Source: an uncultured Flavobacterium sp.
Lineage (GTDB): Bacteria > Bacteroidota > Bacteroidia > Flavobacteriales > Flavobacteriaceae
Direction of reading: 5' to 3'
Length of the DNA: 20,201 bases
Assembly (NCBI RefSeq): GCF_946481155.1
Contig: NZ_CAMLMK010000052.1
Span: 1-20,201 of the forward strand
The translations under genes and the position numbers were made by a program. The notes below the pieces were generated by a model. That model had not been told where the DNA came from and did not search any database. It worked only from the letters and a program-made list of their open reading frames with translations. Each line of letters begins with the position of its first letter. Within the stretch, counting starts at the first letter, position 1. Positions 5,639 through 13,736 of this stretch are shown here, in pieces.

Positions 5639-8059
5639 TTGAAAAAACTACTTTGCATATTATTCTTGTTTCTCTTTTGTATTTTTATGCAGAGTACTTC
5701 TTTTGCGCAAAATCTAAAAAAAAGGGATTCTCTTGAAAATTACCTAAAGACCGCAAAAAACGACAGCAATAAAGCAAATGCATTAACATTACTAAGCATC
5801 GAATTAATCCAATATGATGTAAAAAATGCAGAATCATATGCGAATGAAGCCATTCGTTTATCCCGGCAAATTCAGTATTCAAAAGGAGAGGCAGAAGCCC
5901 TTTTAGCCCTTTCCAGAATGCAAAGACAACAGGGAAATTCCTTGAAGGCACTAAACAAAACAATTGCCGCGATAAGAATATTTGAACGACTTAAAAATAA
6001 ACCAGGCCTTGCCAAATCTTATTTCGAACTCGGATACATCTATAAGGAGATTAGTAATTATTGGAAGGCAATCGAAAATTTTACTAAATCACTTGACTTA
6101 TACAAAGAAATTGGAGATGAAAACAAAGTCGCAACTTGCCAAATGGTAATGGGACACGTCAATGCCGACAGAGCCTGGATAGTAAAAGACACCTTTTATT
6201 CGCAAAAAGCATTGGGTTTGTACACCACAGCGCTAAACCATCATAAAAAAATAAATGATCAGGAAAGAATTAGCGTTTCCCTGCTGAATATAGCCAATTT
6301 ATATCTTGGCTATAATAAGATTTCACCTTCCGATAAGTATTTGGACAAATCCCTGGATTACTCCAATCAATCCCTAAAAATGTCTCAGGCACAAAACGAC
6401 AAGCTAAGATCCAGCATAAATTTGGGAAATATCGCCGAAGCCTATTACCACAAGAAAAATTACGACACTGCTCTGGTCTATTATTTCCAAGCCTACAATT
6501 TACTCAAAGAAACAGGGAATATCGATTTTATGCTGGCTACTTTACAGTCGATTATTACTACCTATAAAGAAACGAAGCAATATAATAAAGCCCTCGAACT
6601 ATCCGAAGAATACCGTAAAATAGCAAAAGAAAATAAATTCACCGGCCATTTAAGAGATCATTACCGATCGGTTGCCGAAATTTATGAAGCACAAAATAAT
6701 TTTAAAAAGGCCTACCAAAGTCGTCTGCTTTACGAAAAATATTCCGACAGCATATTGAATGAAGAAAAAGCTAAAGCGCTGATAAAAGCACAGATAGAAT
6801 TCGAATCCGAAAATAAGGACAAGGAAATCAACCTTCTTAATCAAAATCAGGAATTGCAGAGCGCCCAACTGAAACAGCAAAATATTACACGAAACTATCT
6901 GATTGGCAGTATGGTGCTGGTAATTTTACTGTTGCTGGTAATCTACAATCGCTTTATAGTAAAAATCAAAGCGAGTAAGATAATCGAGGAAAAAAACAAG
7001 CAACTCGAAAAGCTATCCATTGTAGCGAGGGAAACTGCTAACGGCGTTTTTATTACGGATGACAGCGGAAATATAGAATGGTTTAATGAAGGATTTTCAA
7101 AACTGTTTGGCTGGAAGTCAATCGAAGAATACCGAAAAGAAAGAGGTACCAATATTTTCGATGTGAGCGGCAATGAAAATATAGCCAACATCATTAATAA
7201 TTCAATCAAGGAGCGAAAATCAGTCACCTATGAAAATGCCACTCCAACAAAAAACAACAATAAACTCTGGATTCAAACAACTCTAACTCCTATTTTCGAT
7301 ACAAAAGACCAATTGACAAAAATGGTCTTTGTCGAAACAGATATTACACGCCTAAAGAACTCTGAAGAACAATATTTAGCCGTAAACAAAGAGCTGGAAG
7401 CTTTCTCCTATTCCATTTCTCACGATTTACGTTCTCCACTAAGAGCCATCAACGGGTATTCCACAATTTTACAGGAAGAGCATTCTGCCGGAATGAATGC
7501 GGATGCGAAAAACGCGCTGAATGCAATACTGAAAAATTCGAAGAGAATGGGAGAACTTATAGATGATCTGCTGACGTTTTCAAGATTAGGAAGAACCCCG
7601 TTAAAGACTTCCGAAATCAACATGAATCAGCTCGTCAAGTCGATAATAGAGGAAGAAATGGCTTGGAATCCAAAAGAAATTGAATTTGTTGTAAGCGAAC
7701 TTCCATCAGCAAAAGGAACACTGGCATTTATCAAGCAAGTCTGGATAAATTTAATATCCAATGCCATAAAGTTTTCCAAACACACCGAAAATGCCCGAAT
7801 AGAAATTGGATTTTATTATAAAGACGGTTTTATCGTCTATTATGTAAAAGATAACGGAGCAGGTTTTGATATGAAATACTACGACAAGCTTTTCGGAGTT
7901 TTTCAGCGATTGCATTCTCAGGATGAATTTCAGGGAACCGGCATAGGATTAGCTATTGTACAAAAAATTGTTCACCGTCACAATGGCAATGTCTGGGCCG
8001 AATCCACTTTAAATGAAGGTACAACTTTTTATTTTAGCTTACCATTCAATAACAACTAA
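5639..8059 (+). CDS. TPR-sensor PAS histidine kinase
   Basis: This 806-residue sensor kinase has a signal peptide ending near FAQ (about 24), a periplasmic TPR region at about 30-400 (repeats such as AKSYFELGYIYKEISNYWKAIENFTKSLDLY and LGNIAEAYYHKKNYDTALVYYFQAYNLL), a coiled-coil stretch, and one membrane helix at 420-441. The cytoplasmic part has a PAS domain (about 460-575), a HisKA domain with phospho-acceptor H595 in SHDLRSPL, and a HATPase with N708, DNGAG at 738-742 and GTGIGLAIVQ. All catalytic motifs are intact. The start is TTG: no in-frame ATG lies upstream, and the next Met is inside the signal peptide. The kinase half (456-806) is collinear with that of the kinase at 8310. A degenerate receiver gene begins 11 bases after the stop, so the original partner of this kinase is lost. 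Confidence 0.93.
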   Translation: MKKLLCILFLFLFCIFMQSTSFAQNLKKRDSLENYLKTAKNDSNKANALTLLSIELIQYDVKNAESYANEAIRLSRQIQYSKGEAEALLALSRMQRQQGNSLKALNKTIAAIRIFERLKNKPGLAKSYFELGYIYKEISNYWKAIENFTKSLDLYKEIGDENKVATCQMVMGHVNADRAWIVKDTFYSQKALGLYTTALNHHKKINDQERISVSLLNIANLYLGYNKISPSDKYLDKSLDYSNQSLKMSQAQNDKLRSSINLGNIAEAYYHKKNYDTALVYYFQAYNLLKETGNIDFMLATLQSIITTYKETKQYNKALELSEEYRKIAKENKFTGHLRDHYRSVAEIYEAQNNFKKAYQSRLLYEKYSDSILNEEKAKALIKAQIEFESENKDKEINLLNQNQELQSAQLKQQNITRNYLIGSMVLVILLLLVIYNRFIVKIKASKIIEEKNKQLEKLSIVARETANGVFITDDSGNIEWFNEGFSKLFGWKSIEEYRKERGTNIFDVSGNENIANIINNSIKERKSVTYENATPTKNNNKLWIQTTLTPIFDTKDQLTKMVFVETDITRLKNSEEQYLAVNKELEAFSYSISHDLRSPLRAINGYSTILQEEHSAGMNADAKNALNAILKNSKRMGELIDDLLTFSRLGRTPLKTSEINMNQLVKSIIEEEMAWNPKEIEFVVSELPSAKGTLAFIKQVWINLISNAIKFSKHTENARIEIGFYYKDGFIVYYVKDNGAGFDMKYYDKLFGVFQRLHSQDEFQGTGIGLAIVQKIVHRHNGNVWAESTLNEGTTFYFSLPFNNN

Positions 8060-8070
8060 GCACAGCTATT

Positions 8071-8243
8071 ATGAACCTTAATACTGTTGAAATTTTACTT
8101 GTCGATGATAATACGGATAATACCGGCTTACCATCCTGCGCTTAAGAAAAGCGGATTGACCCATACAATCTTTCAAGTACAAAATAACGGCGAAGATTGA
8201 TTTACTTATACAGCTTCTGAATATAAAAACACTGACATAGAGA
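8071..8243 (+). pseudogene. remnant of a CheY-like response regulator gene
   Basis: The first 48 bases (ATG at 8071) match the start of the intact receiver gene at 11906 at 45 positions, encoding MNLNTVEILLVDDNTD. Then come small deletions: one base lost in the segment after the GATAATACGGAT, and one more in CCATCC-TGCG, which together throw the frame into TAA at 8143-8145 after 24 codons. Homology continues out of frame: CTTAAGAAAAGCGGATTGAC, then bases that would read FTYTASEYKN, matching the FIYCAGTFSS region of the intact protein. It fades at about 8243, before the phospho-acceptor aspartate. Its ATG is 11 bases after the upstream kinase stop, exactly the spacing seen between the second kinase and its receiver (11895-11905). 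It is therefore a truncated, frameshifted copy left by duplication of a kinase-receiver pair. Confidence 0.9.
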
Positions 8244-8309
8244 TATTTACACAAATTATTACTAACTTATCTCTTAAACAGACCTAGTTTTAAGCATAAA
8301 AACACACTA

Positions 8310-11300
8310 GTGAAAAGATATTATCCGATACTAGTACTAACCTTTCTTCTTTGCATTTTTATGCAGTGCTCCTGTTATGCCCAAATCTCTCAAAAGAATC
8401 TTAGTTTTGACCGTATATCCGTTGACCAGGGATTATCGCAGAGTGCTGTTACAGGTATAGTTCAGGATAAAGAAGGATTCATGTGGTTCGGGACACACAA
8501 CGGGCTCAACAGATATGATGGCTATAAATTTGTTATTTACAAACATTCAGAAACAAATTCCAATAGCCTTTCCGACAATGATATTAACGGTATATATACA
8601 GAAAAAGGTGGTGATTTATGGATAATTACCCGAGGAGGCCTGGATAGATTTAATCGTGAAACCGAAACCTTTACACATTTCAAAAATATTCCCGGCATCC
8701 CTTTTAGTCTTAACAGCCTTACTGTTAAAACGATTTATGAGGACCGTGCAGGAGAATTATATATAGGAACGGGAGGCCACGGGTTACTCAAATTTGATAA
8801 AACCCGAAAGCACTTTAAAATTTATAAAAAACAACCAAAAAATAACCAAAGCATAAGTGACGATTGGGTCACTTCTGTTTTAGAAGATTCTTACGGAGTA
8901 ATTTGGGTCGGTACGGCATCCGGATTAAACAGATTTGACAAAAACACCGGAAAATTTACTAGAAATCCATTAATCAATACCGCCGGATGCTATGATTGGA
9001 TAACCACTATATATGAAGATCATTCCCGGAATCTATGGATTGGAACCGCTTGGTGTGAAAATATGGCTGAGGGTTTAAATAGATTTGTAAGGGAGAAAAA
9101 TAAATTCATCCCTGCCCCCATTACTAATCTTTGGGGCGTAAATTCGATTGTTGGTGATTCTGATGATTGGCTTTGGATAGCTACGGATGGGCTAGTCGGT
9201 TACAATGTGGTAACCAATGATTTTGTCTGGTATAAAAATAATCCCCAAAACACAAAGAGTTTAAGTTTTAATAATATAACTTCATTAGCGATTGATAAAA
9301 GTGGTTCGCTTTGGGTAGGGACTTTTGGAGGAGGGATAAATAAGGTTAATATGAATCCACCCAATTTTTTGACATATCAACATGAAGCCAAAAATAACTT
9401 AAGCATTAATAGTACAAGTATTCGGGCTATCTATGAAGATGATGAAGGAATGCTATGGTTGGGAGGATATGGTGGTATGGATAAAATGAATCGTAAAACT
9501 TCTTCAATTAAACATTATACAACTACTCCTCATCGGGAAAAAAAATACAATCTAAACAACCCAAATGTTTATGTAATTATTGGAGATAAGGAAAATAAAG
9601 ATATTCTATGGCTTGGTCATGAAGGAGGAGGCTTAAGTAAGTTTAATAAAAAGACAAATCAATTTATACATTACCCACAAATATGCGATCAAGCCATTTT
9701 TGCAATGCTGGATGGGAAAGATGGCTTTCTTTGGGTAGGAACAGCCAATGGCTTATGTAAGTTGAATAAACGCACAATGCAATCCGTTTCTTATCACAAT
9801 GATCCAAAGAATAAGAACAGCTTAAGTGATAATCGTATAAAAGTTATTATAAAAGATAAAAAAGGGATTTTATGGATAGGCACCGATAATGGGTTAAATT
9901 CTTTTGACGAGAAAACAAATACCTTTACCCAATACCTTTACAATCCCAATGATACTAATAGCCTCAGCAATAATTTAATAATTGGCATTTATGAGGACCG
10001 TTCGGGAAACTTATGGATAGGCACACGTGGCGGAGGGCTTAACTTATTTGACCGTCACAAAAAATTATTTAAAAGCTATGATGAACGCAATGGTTTACCG
10101 AATGATGTTGTTTACAGCATTTTGGAAGACGATGATAAAAATCTTTGGCTAAGCACCAATAACGGTATTTCCAGATTTTCGCCTTCATCCCATACATTTA
10201 AAAATTTCTACCACAATGACGGATTACAAAGCGATGAATTTAATCAGGGTGCGTATTTTAAAAGTAAAACAGGAGAACTTTTTTTTGGCGGAATAAATGG
10301 AGTCAGCGCTTTTTATCCGCAACGCCTTAAAGGAAGTAATTATATTGCCCCCATTGTTATCACTTCTTTTAAAAAGTTTAATACTGATTTCAAATTCTCC
10401 AAAAACATAAGTGCTCTTAATCAAATGGAACTTTCATACAAAGACCAGGTAATTTCATTTGAATTTGCAGCACTCGATTTTACTTTACCGGAAAAAAATC
10501 AGTACGCCTATATGATGGAAGGGTTTGATAAAGATTGGATTTACAGCGGTAATAAGCATGAAGCAACGTACACCAACTTAGATCCCGGCGAATATACTTT
10601 TAAAGTAAAAGGAACCAATAGAGATGGTATGTGGAACGAAAAAGGCGCAGCAATAAAAATAAACATCATTCCCCCTTGGTGGAAAACCTGGTGGTTTAGA
10701 ATTTCTGGCGTTTTAGCTATGGGCTTAGGTGTCTATTTATTATTTCGCTTTAGGATAAGACAAATTAAAAAACGAAATATATTACTTGAAGCACAGGTTG
10801 AGCAAAGAACCCATGAATTATCCGAAATAAACAGGGAATTGGAAAAACTCTCCATTGTGGCACGTGAAACCGCCAATGGCGTGTTTATCACTGATGCTCA
10901 GGGTAATTTAGAATGGTTTAATGAAGGGTTTTCAAAACTATTCGGATGGAATTCGGTAGAAGAATATATAAAAGACCGTGGAAAAAATATTTTTGATGTA
11001 AGCGGTAATAAAAACATTAAAGAGATTGTAAATGAAAGTATAAGAGAGAAAAAATCCGTAATTTACGATGCTATTAACCCGACAAAAGAAGGAAAAAAAC
11101 TGTGGATGCAGGCAACACTGACACCCATTTTTGACGAAGGAGGAGTTTTAAGAAGATTGGTTTTCGTGGATTCCGATATAACTGAACTCAAAAAATCTGA
11201 AGAGCAATTATTGTCCGTAAACAAAGAACTGGAAGCCTTCTCGTATTCTGTTTCGCACGATTTGCGTACTCCGCTGAGAGCCATTAACGGCTATTCAAAA

Positions 11301-11894
11301 ATTTTACAGGAAGATTATGCAGCACAATTGGATTCCGATGCGATGGATGCCCTTACTGCAATTCTGAACAATTCAAAAAAAATGGGAGATCTCATAGATG
11401 ATTTACTGACATTTTCAAGATTGGGCAGAACAGCATTAACCATCACGGAAATAAACATGGCCGAGGTTGTTCAATCTGTAATAGAAGAAGAAATGATCAA
11501 TAAATCAAATGAAATTGAATTCACTGTAAATGAACTGCCGCCTGCAAAAGGCACAATAGCATTAATCAGGCAGGTGTGGATAAATTTAATTTCAAATGCC
11601 ATAAAGTATTCAAAATATAATCCAAAAGCCCATATTGAAATAGGATCATATTATAAAGACCGTTTTATTGTTTACTATGTAAAAGATAACGGCGCAGGTT
11701 TCGATATGAAATACTACGATAAACTTTTCGGGGTTTTTCAGCGACTGCATTCACAGGATGAATTTCAGGGAACCGGAATCGGATTGGCCATTGTGCAAAA
11801 AATTATACATCGTCACCATGGCAGTGTCTGGGCAGAGTCAACTTTAAATGAAGGAACAACTTTTTATTTCAGCTTACCAACCAATAACAACTAA
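8310..11894 (+). CDS. Reg_prop/Y_Y_Y sensor PAS histidine kinase
   Basis: This 1194-residue sensor kinase has a signal peptide ending near CYAQ (25). Fourteen Reg_prop repeats of the form D-x-x-G-x-L/I-W-x-G-T-x-x-G-L (for example GFMWFGTHNGLNRYD, GILWIGTDNGLNSFD, GNLWIGTRGGGLNLFD) fit two seven-bladed propellers at about 30-690. A Y_Y_Y domain (about 725-787, with YTNLDPGEYTFKVKGTN) and one membrane helix (about 796-812) follow. The cytoplasmic part has PAS (848-965), HisKA with H983 in SHDLRTPL, and HATPase with DNGAG and GTGIGLAIVQ. Unlike the hybrid HTCS proteins that use this sensor type, it has no receiver or HTH domain at the end. The start is GTG; the signal peptide supports it. Residues 844-1194 are collinear with 456-806 of the kinase at 5639. 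The intact receiver gene follows by 11 bases and is the likely partner. The ligand is unknown. Confidence 0.94.
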   Translation: MKRYYPILVLTFLLCIFMQCSCYAQISQKNLSFDRISVDQGLSQSAVTGIVQDKEGFMWFGTHNGLNRYDGYKFVIYKHSETNSNSLSDNDINGIYTEKGGDLWIITRGGLDRFNRETETFTHFKNIPGIPFSLNSLTVKTIYEDRAGELYIGTGGHGLLKFDKTRKHFKIYKKQPKNNQSISDDWVTSVLEDSYGVIWVGTASGLNRFDKNTGKFTRNPLINTAGCYDWITTIYEDHSRNLWIGTAWCENMAEGLNRFVREKNKFIPAPITNLWGVNSIVGDSDDWLWIATDGLVGYNVVTNDFVWYKNNPQNTKSLSFNNITSLAIDKSGSLWVGTFGGGINKVNMNPPNFLTYQHEAKNNLSINSTSIRAIYEDDEGMLWLGGYGGMDKMNRKTSSIKHYTTTPHREKKYNLNNPNVYVIIGDKENKDILWLGHEGGGLSKFNKKTNQFIHYPQICDQAIFAMLDGKDGFLWVGTANGLCKLNKRTMQSVSYHNDPKNKNSLSDNRIKVIIKDKKGILWIGTDNGLNSFDEKTNTFTQYLYNPNDTNSLSNNLIIGIYEDRSGNLWIGTRGGGLNLFDRHKKLFKSYDERNGLPNDVVYSILEDDDKNLWLSTNNGISRFSPSSHTFKNFYHNDGLQSDEFNQGAYFKSKTGELFFGGINGVSAFYPQRLKGSNYIAPIVITSFKKFNTDFKFSKNISALNQMELSYKDQVISFEFAALDFTLPEKNQYAYMMEGFDKDWIYSGNKHEATYTNLDPGEYTFKVKGTNRDGMWNEKGAAIKINIIPPWWKTWWFRISGVLAMGLGVYLLFRFRIRQIKKRNILLEAQVEQRTHELSEINRELEKLSIVARETANGVFITDAQGNLEWFNEGFSKLFGWNSVEEYIKDRGKNIFDVSGNKNIKEIVNESIREKKSVIYDAINPTKEGKKLWMQATLTPIFDEGGVLRRLVFVDSDITELKKSEEQLLSVNKELEAFSYSVSHDLRTPLRAINGYSKILQEDYAAQLDSDAMDALTAILNNSKKMGDLIDDLLTFSRLGRTALTITEINMAEVVQSVIEEEMINKSNEIEFTVNELPPAKGTIALIRQVWINLISNAIKYSKYNPKAHIEIGSYYKDRFIVYYVKDNGAGFDMKYYDKLFGVFQRLHSQDEFQGTGIGLAIVQKIIHRHHGSVWAESTLNEGTTFYFSLPTNNN

Positions 11895-11905
11895 ATAGAA
11901 CTATT

Positions 11906-12346
11906 ATGAACTTTAATAATGTTGAGATTTTACTTGTCGATGATAATACGGATGATGCTATACTTACCATCCATGCGCTTAAGAAAAGCGGACTGACCAA
12001 TACAATCTTCCATGTAAAAGATGGCGAGGAAGGTTTGGATTTCATATATTGCGCAGGAACTTTTTCCTCACGGAATATTCACGAACATCCCAAACTAATA
12101 CTGCTTGACCTGAAAATGCCAAAAGTTTCCGGAATTGAAGTACTCGCAAAACTGAAGTCGGATCCAATGCATAAAACGATTCCGGTTGTCATACTCACTT
12201 CTTCTAAAGAAGATCCCGATGTGAAGCGATGTTACGAGCTCGGGGCCAACAGTTATATTGTAAAACCGGTAGAAAGTGCCGATTTTTTCAATACGATAAG
12301 AGATCTTGGCTTGTTCTGGATGATTGTTAACCATCCGCCAAAATAA
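11906..12346 (+). CDS. lone CheY-like response regulator (Rcp1-like)
   Basis: This single-domain receiver has 146 residues and no output domain. Acidic residues D12/D13 lie in LLVDDNTDDA, the phospho-acceptor is D68 in LILLDLKMPKVSG, the switch Thr/Ser is in VILTSSKEDPD and the conserved Lys is in YIVKPVES. The longer loop before D68 (GLDFIYCAGTFSSRNIHEHP) is typical of the Rcp1-like receivers that pair with phytochrome-type and PAS kinases. Its ATG lies 11 bases after the stop of the propeller-sensor kinase, so it is almost certainly the partner of that kinase and translated from the same transcript. Without an output domain it must act by docking or by passing phosphate onward. A degenerate copy lies at 8071-8243. 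Confidence 0.93.
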   Translation: MNFNNVEILLVDDNTDDAILTIHALKKSGLTNTIFHVKDGEEGLDFIYCAGTFSSRNIHEHPKLILLDLKMPKVSGIEVLAKLKSDPMHKTIPVVILTSSKEDPDVKRCYELGANSYIVKPVESADFFNTIRDLGLFWMIVNHPPK

Positions 12347-12352
12347 AAAGAA

Positions 12353-12395
12353 GATTTTCAGTAAGACCAAAATATATTTTATTCTTCTGAAAATC
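12353..12395. repeat. 43-base interrupted palindrome between the two receiver genes
   Basis: The arms GATTTTCAG (12353-12361) and CTGAAAATC (12387-12395) are perfect complements. Inside, AAGA (12363-12366) pairs with TCTT (12383-12386), and the centre is the self-complementary AAAATATATTTT (12369-12380). A poly-T tract does not follow, so it is not a standard intrinsic terminator. It may attenuate or process the transcript between the two receiver genes, or be an operator. Confidence 0.55.
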
Positions 12396-12440
12396 ATAAC
12401 TTTACAGTACAATTGAAAAAATTGAATTAATACCATCCTT

Positions 12441-12839
12441 ATGAACCGTTTGAAGACTCTTATTCTTATCGACGACGACGAAATTATTGTTTACTTAACC
12501 AAAAGAATAATTGCGGAAACTAATCTCGTGGAATTAATTCAGGTTTTCAATAATGGTAAGGACGCCATCGATTATCTAACTGAAAATGCAGCAAATCCTG
12601 ATCTTCTTCCGGAAATAGTATTCCTTGACCTTTTTATGCCTGTGATGGATGGATGGCAATTTATGGAGGAATATCTGAAGATTAAATCAAATTTCAGCAA
12701 GCAAATGACAATTTATATCATTACTTCTTCTGTATCACAAGAGGATATAATCAGAGCTAAAGAACTAAGCGACGTTTCGGATTACATCATTAAGCCCGTC
12801 AAAAAGCAAAGTTTTATTGACCTCATCAAAAGTTTATAA
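12441..12839 (+). CDS. lone CheY-like response regulator
   Basis: This single-domain receiver has 132 residues. Acidic residues D11-D13 lie in LILIDDDEI, the phospho-acceptor is D63 in IVFLDLFMPVMDGW, the switch region is IYIITSSVSQED and the Lys is in YIIKPVKK. It is only distantly related to the receiver at 11906: it lacks the long pre-aspartate loop and has the MDGW motif common in Bacteroidota lone receivers. A 94-base gap with a large palindrome separates the two, and it is followed by a terminator at 12859. It may be a second target of the kinases upstream, or a phosphate sink; this is inference from position. No output domain is present. Confidence 0.92.
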   Translation: MNRLKTLILIDDDEIIVYLTKRIIAETNLVELIQVFNNGKDAIDYLTENAANPDLLPEIVFLDLFMPVMDGWQFMEEYLKIKSNFSKQMTIYIITSSVSQEDIIRAKELSDVSDYIIKPVKKQSFIDLIKSL

Positions 12840-12858
12840 AGTAACCCTCCCATAAAAT

Positions 12859-12890
12859 AATCCGTTTGCAAAACCAAAGCGGATTTTTTT
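12859..12890 (+). terminator. intrinsic terminator after the last receiver gene
   Basis: AATCCG (12859-12864) pairs with CGGATT (12880-12885). TTTG (12865-12868) can extend the stem with CAAA (12875-12878), leaving one bulged G, and seven T end at 12890. It is the third copy of the AATCCG/CGGATT terminator type and is fused to the next promoter. Confidence 0.85.
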
Positions 12891-12897
12891 ATTTTTG
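12866..12897 (+). promoter_or_regulatory. promoter of the esterase gene, overlapping the terminator
   Basis: The -33 TTG (12866-12868) and -7 TATTTTTG (12890-12897) are separated by 21 bases, within the usual range. The TTG lies in the 5' arm of the terminator hairpin, and the -7 element begins with the last T of the T-tract. The ATG at 12927 is 30 bases beyond the element. Confidence 0.6.
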
Positions 12898-12926
12898 TAG
12901 GAAATAATCCAATCACCGTAACAGGC

Positions 12927-13733
12927 ATGAAACAATTGTCGCTTTTCTTCATTATATTTTTCACAACAATTGTTTTCGGACAAAAAGAGATAGAAAAAAC
13001 GCCTTTTTTCATCGGGGAAACTGTGAAAATTGAGTCCGCTTCCCTAAACGAAACCAGAACGCTCAATATTTATCTGCCGGAAGGCTATAGTAAAGACAAT
13101 AACGAAAAATATCCTTTAATTTATCTTTTGGACGGTTCGGCCAATGAGGATTTCGTTCACATCGCCGGATTAGTACAATTCATGAGTTTATATGAATTAA
13201 TGCCCAAGTCAATCGTGGTAGGCATTGCGAATGTCGACCGAAAAAGAGATTTCACCTACCCTACAACCATTGCGGAAGACAAAAAAGAATATCCGACAAC
13301 AGGACGTTCCGCCAAATTTATTGCTTTTATAGAAAAAGAACTTCAGCCTTTTATCAATGCTACTTATAAAACAAATACCACCAAAACCATAATCGGTCAA
13401 TCCTTAGGCGGATTGCTTGCAACCGAAATCCTGCTTAAAAAACCAGAGCTTTTTTCGGAGTATATTATTGTTAGTCCGAGCCTATGGTGGGATAATGAAT
13501 CGTTATTAACAGATGCATCGGTACAACTTAAGAAAATGGGCAGCAAAAAGATTTTTATCGGCACCGGTAACGAACATGAAACCATTGTAAAAGATGCTAA
13601 GACATTATTTAAACTACTGGAAGAAAACTGTAAAACCTCTAAGCTGAAATTTGAATATCTGGGCGATGAAAATCATGCTACAATTATGCACAATGCGGTT
13701 TACAAAGCACTGGAAGCATTGAACAAAAAATAA
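12927..13733 (+). CDS. exported alpha/beta-hydrolase-fold esterase
   Basis: The protein has 268 residues and a signal peptide (MKQLSLFFIIFFTTIVFGQ, cleaved at about 19), so it acts outside the cytoplasm. It fits the putative-esterase family (esterase D/IroE-like). An N-terminal strand region (LNIYLPEGYSKDNNEKYPLIYLLDG) is followed by the nucleophile elbow GQSLGG with S159 and a C-terminal catalytic histidine H250 in GDENHATIMHNAVYKAL. The acidic residue of the triad is not obvious. Length and layout are normal for the family. Relatives cleave ferric-siderophore esters, acyl or feruloyl esters, or carbohydrate esters; the substrate cannot be told from the sequence. A GNAT gene follows after three bases, suggesting a two-gene operon. 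Confidence 0.88.
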   Translation: MKQLSLFFIIFFTTIVFGQKEIEKTPFFIGETVKIESASLNETRTLNIYLPEGYSKDNNEKYPLIYLLDGSANEDFVHIAGLVQFMSLYELMPKSIVVGIANVDRKRDFTYPTTIAEDKKEYPTTGRSAKFIAFIEKELQPFINATYKTNTTKTIIGQSLGGLLATEILLKKPELFSEYIIVSPSLWWDNESLLTDASVQLKKMGSKKIFIGTGNEHETIVKDAKTLFKLLEENCKTSKLKFEYLGDENHATIMHNAVYKALEALNKK

Positions 13734-13736
13734 AAC

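Noticed and set aside
8310..11894. Hybrid two-component system (HTCS) of the polysaccharide-utilisation type
   Set aside because: The sensor is of the HTCS kind, but no receiver or AraC-type HTH follows the kinase, and no SusC/SusD or glycoside hydrolase genes are nearby.
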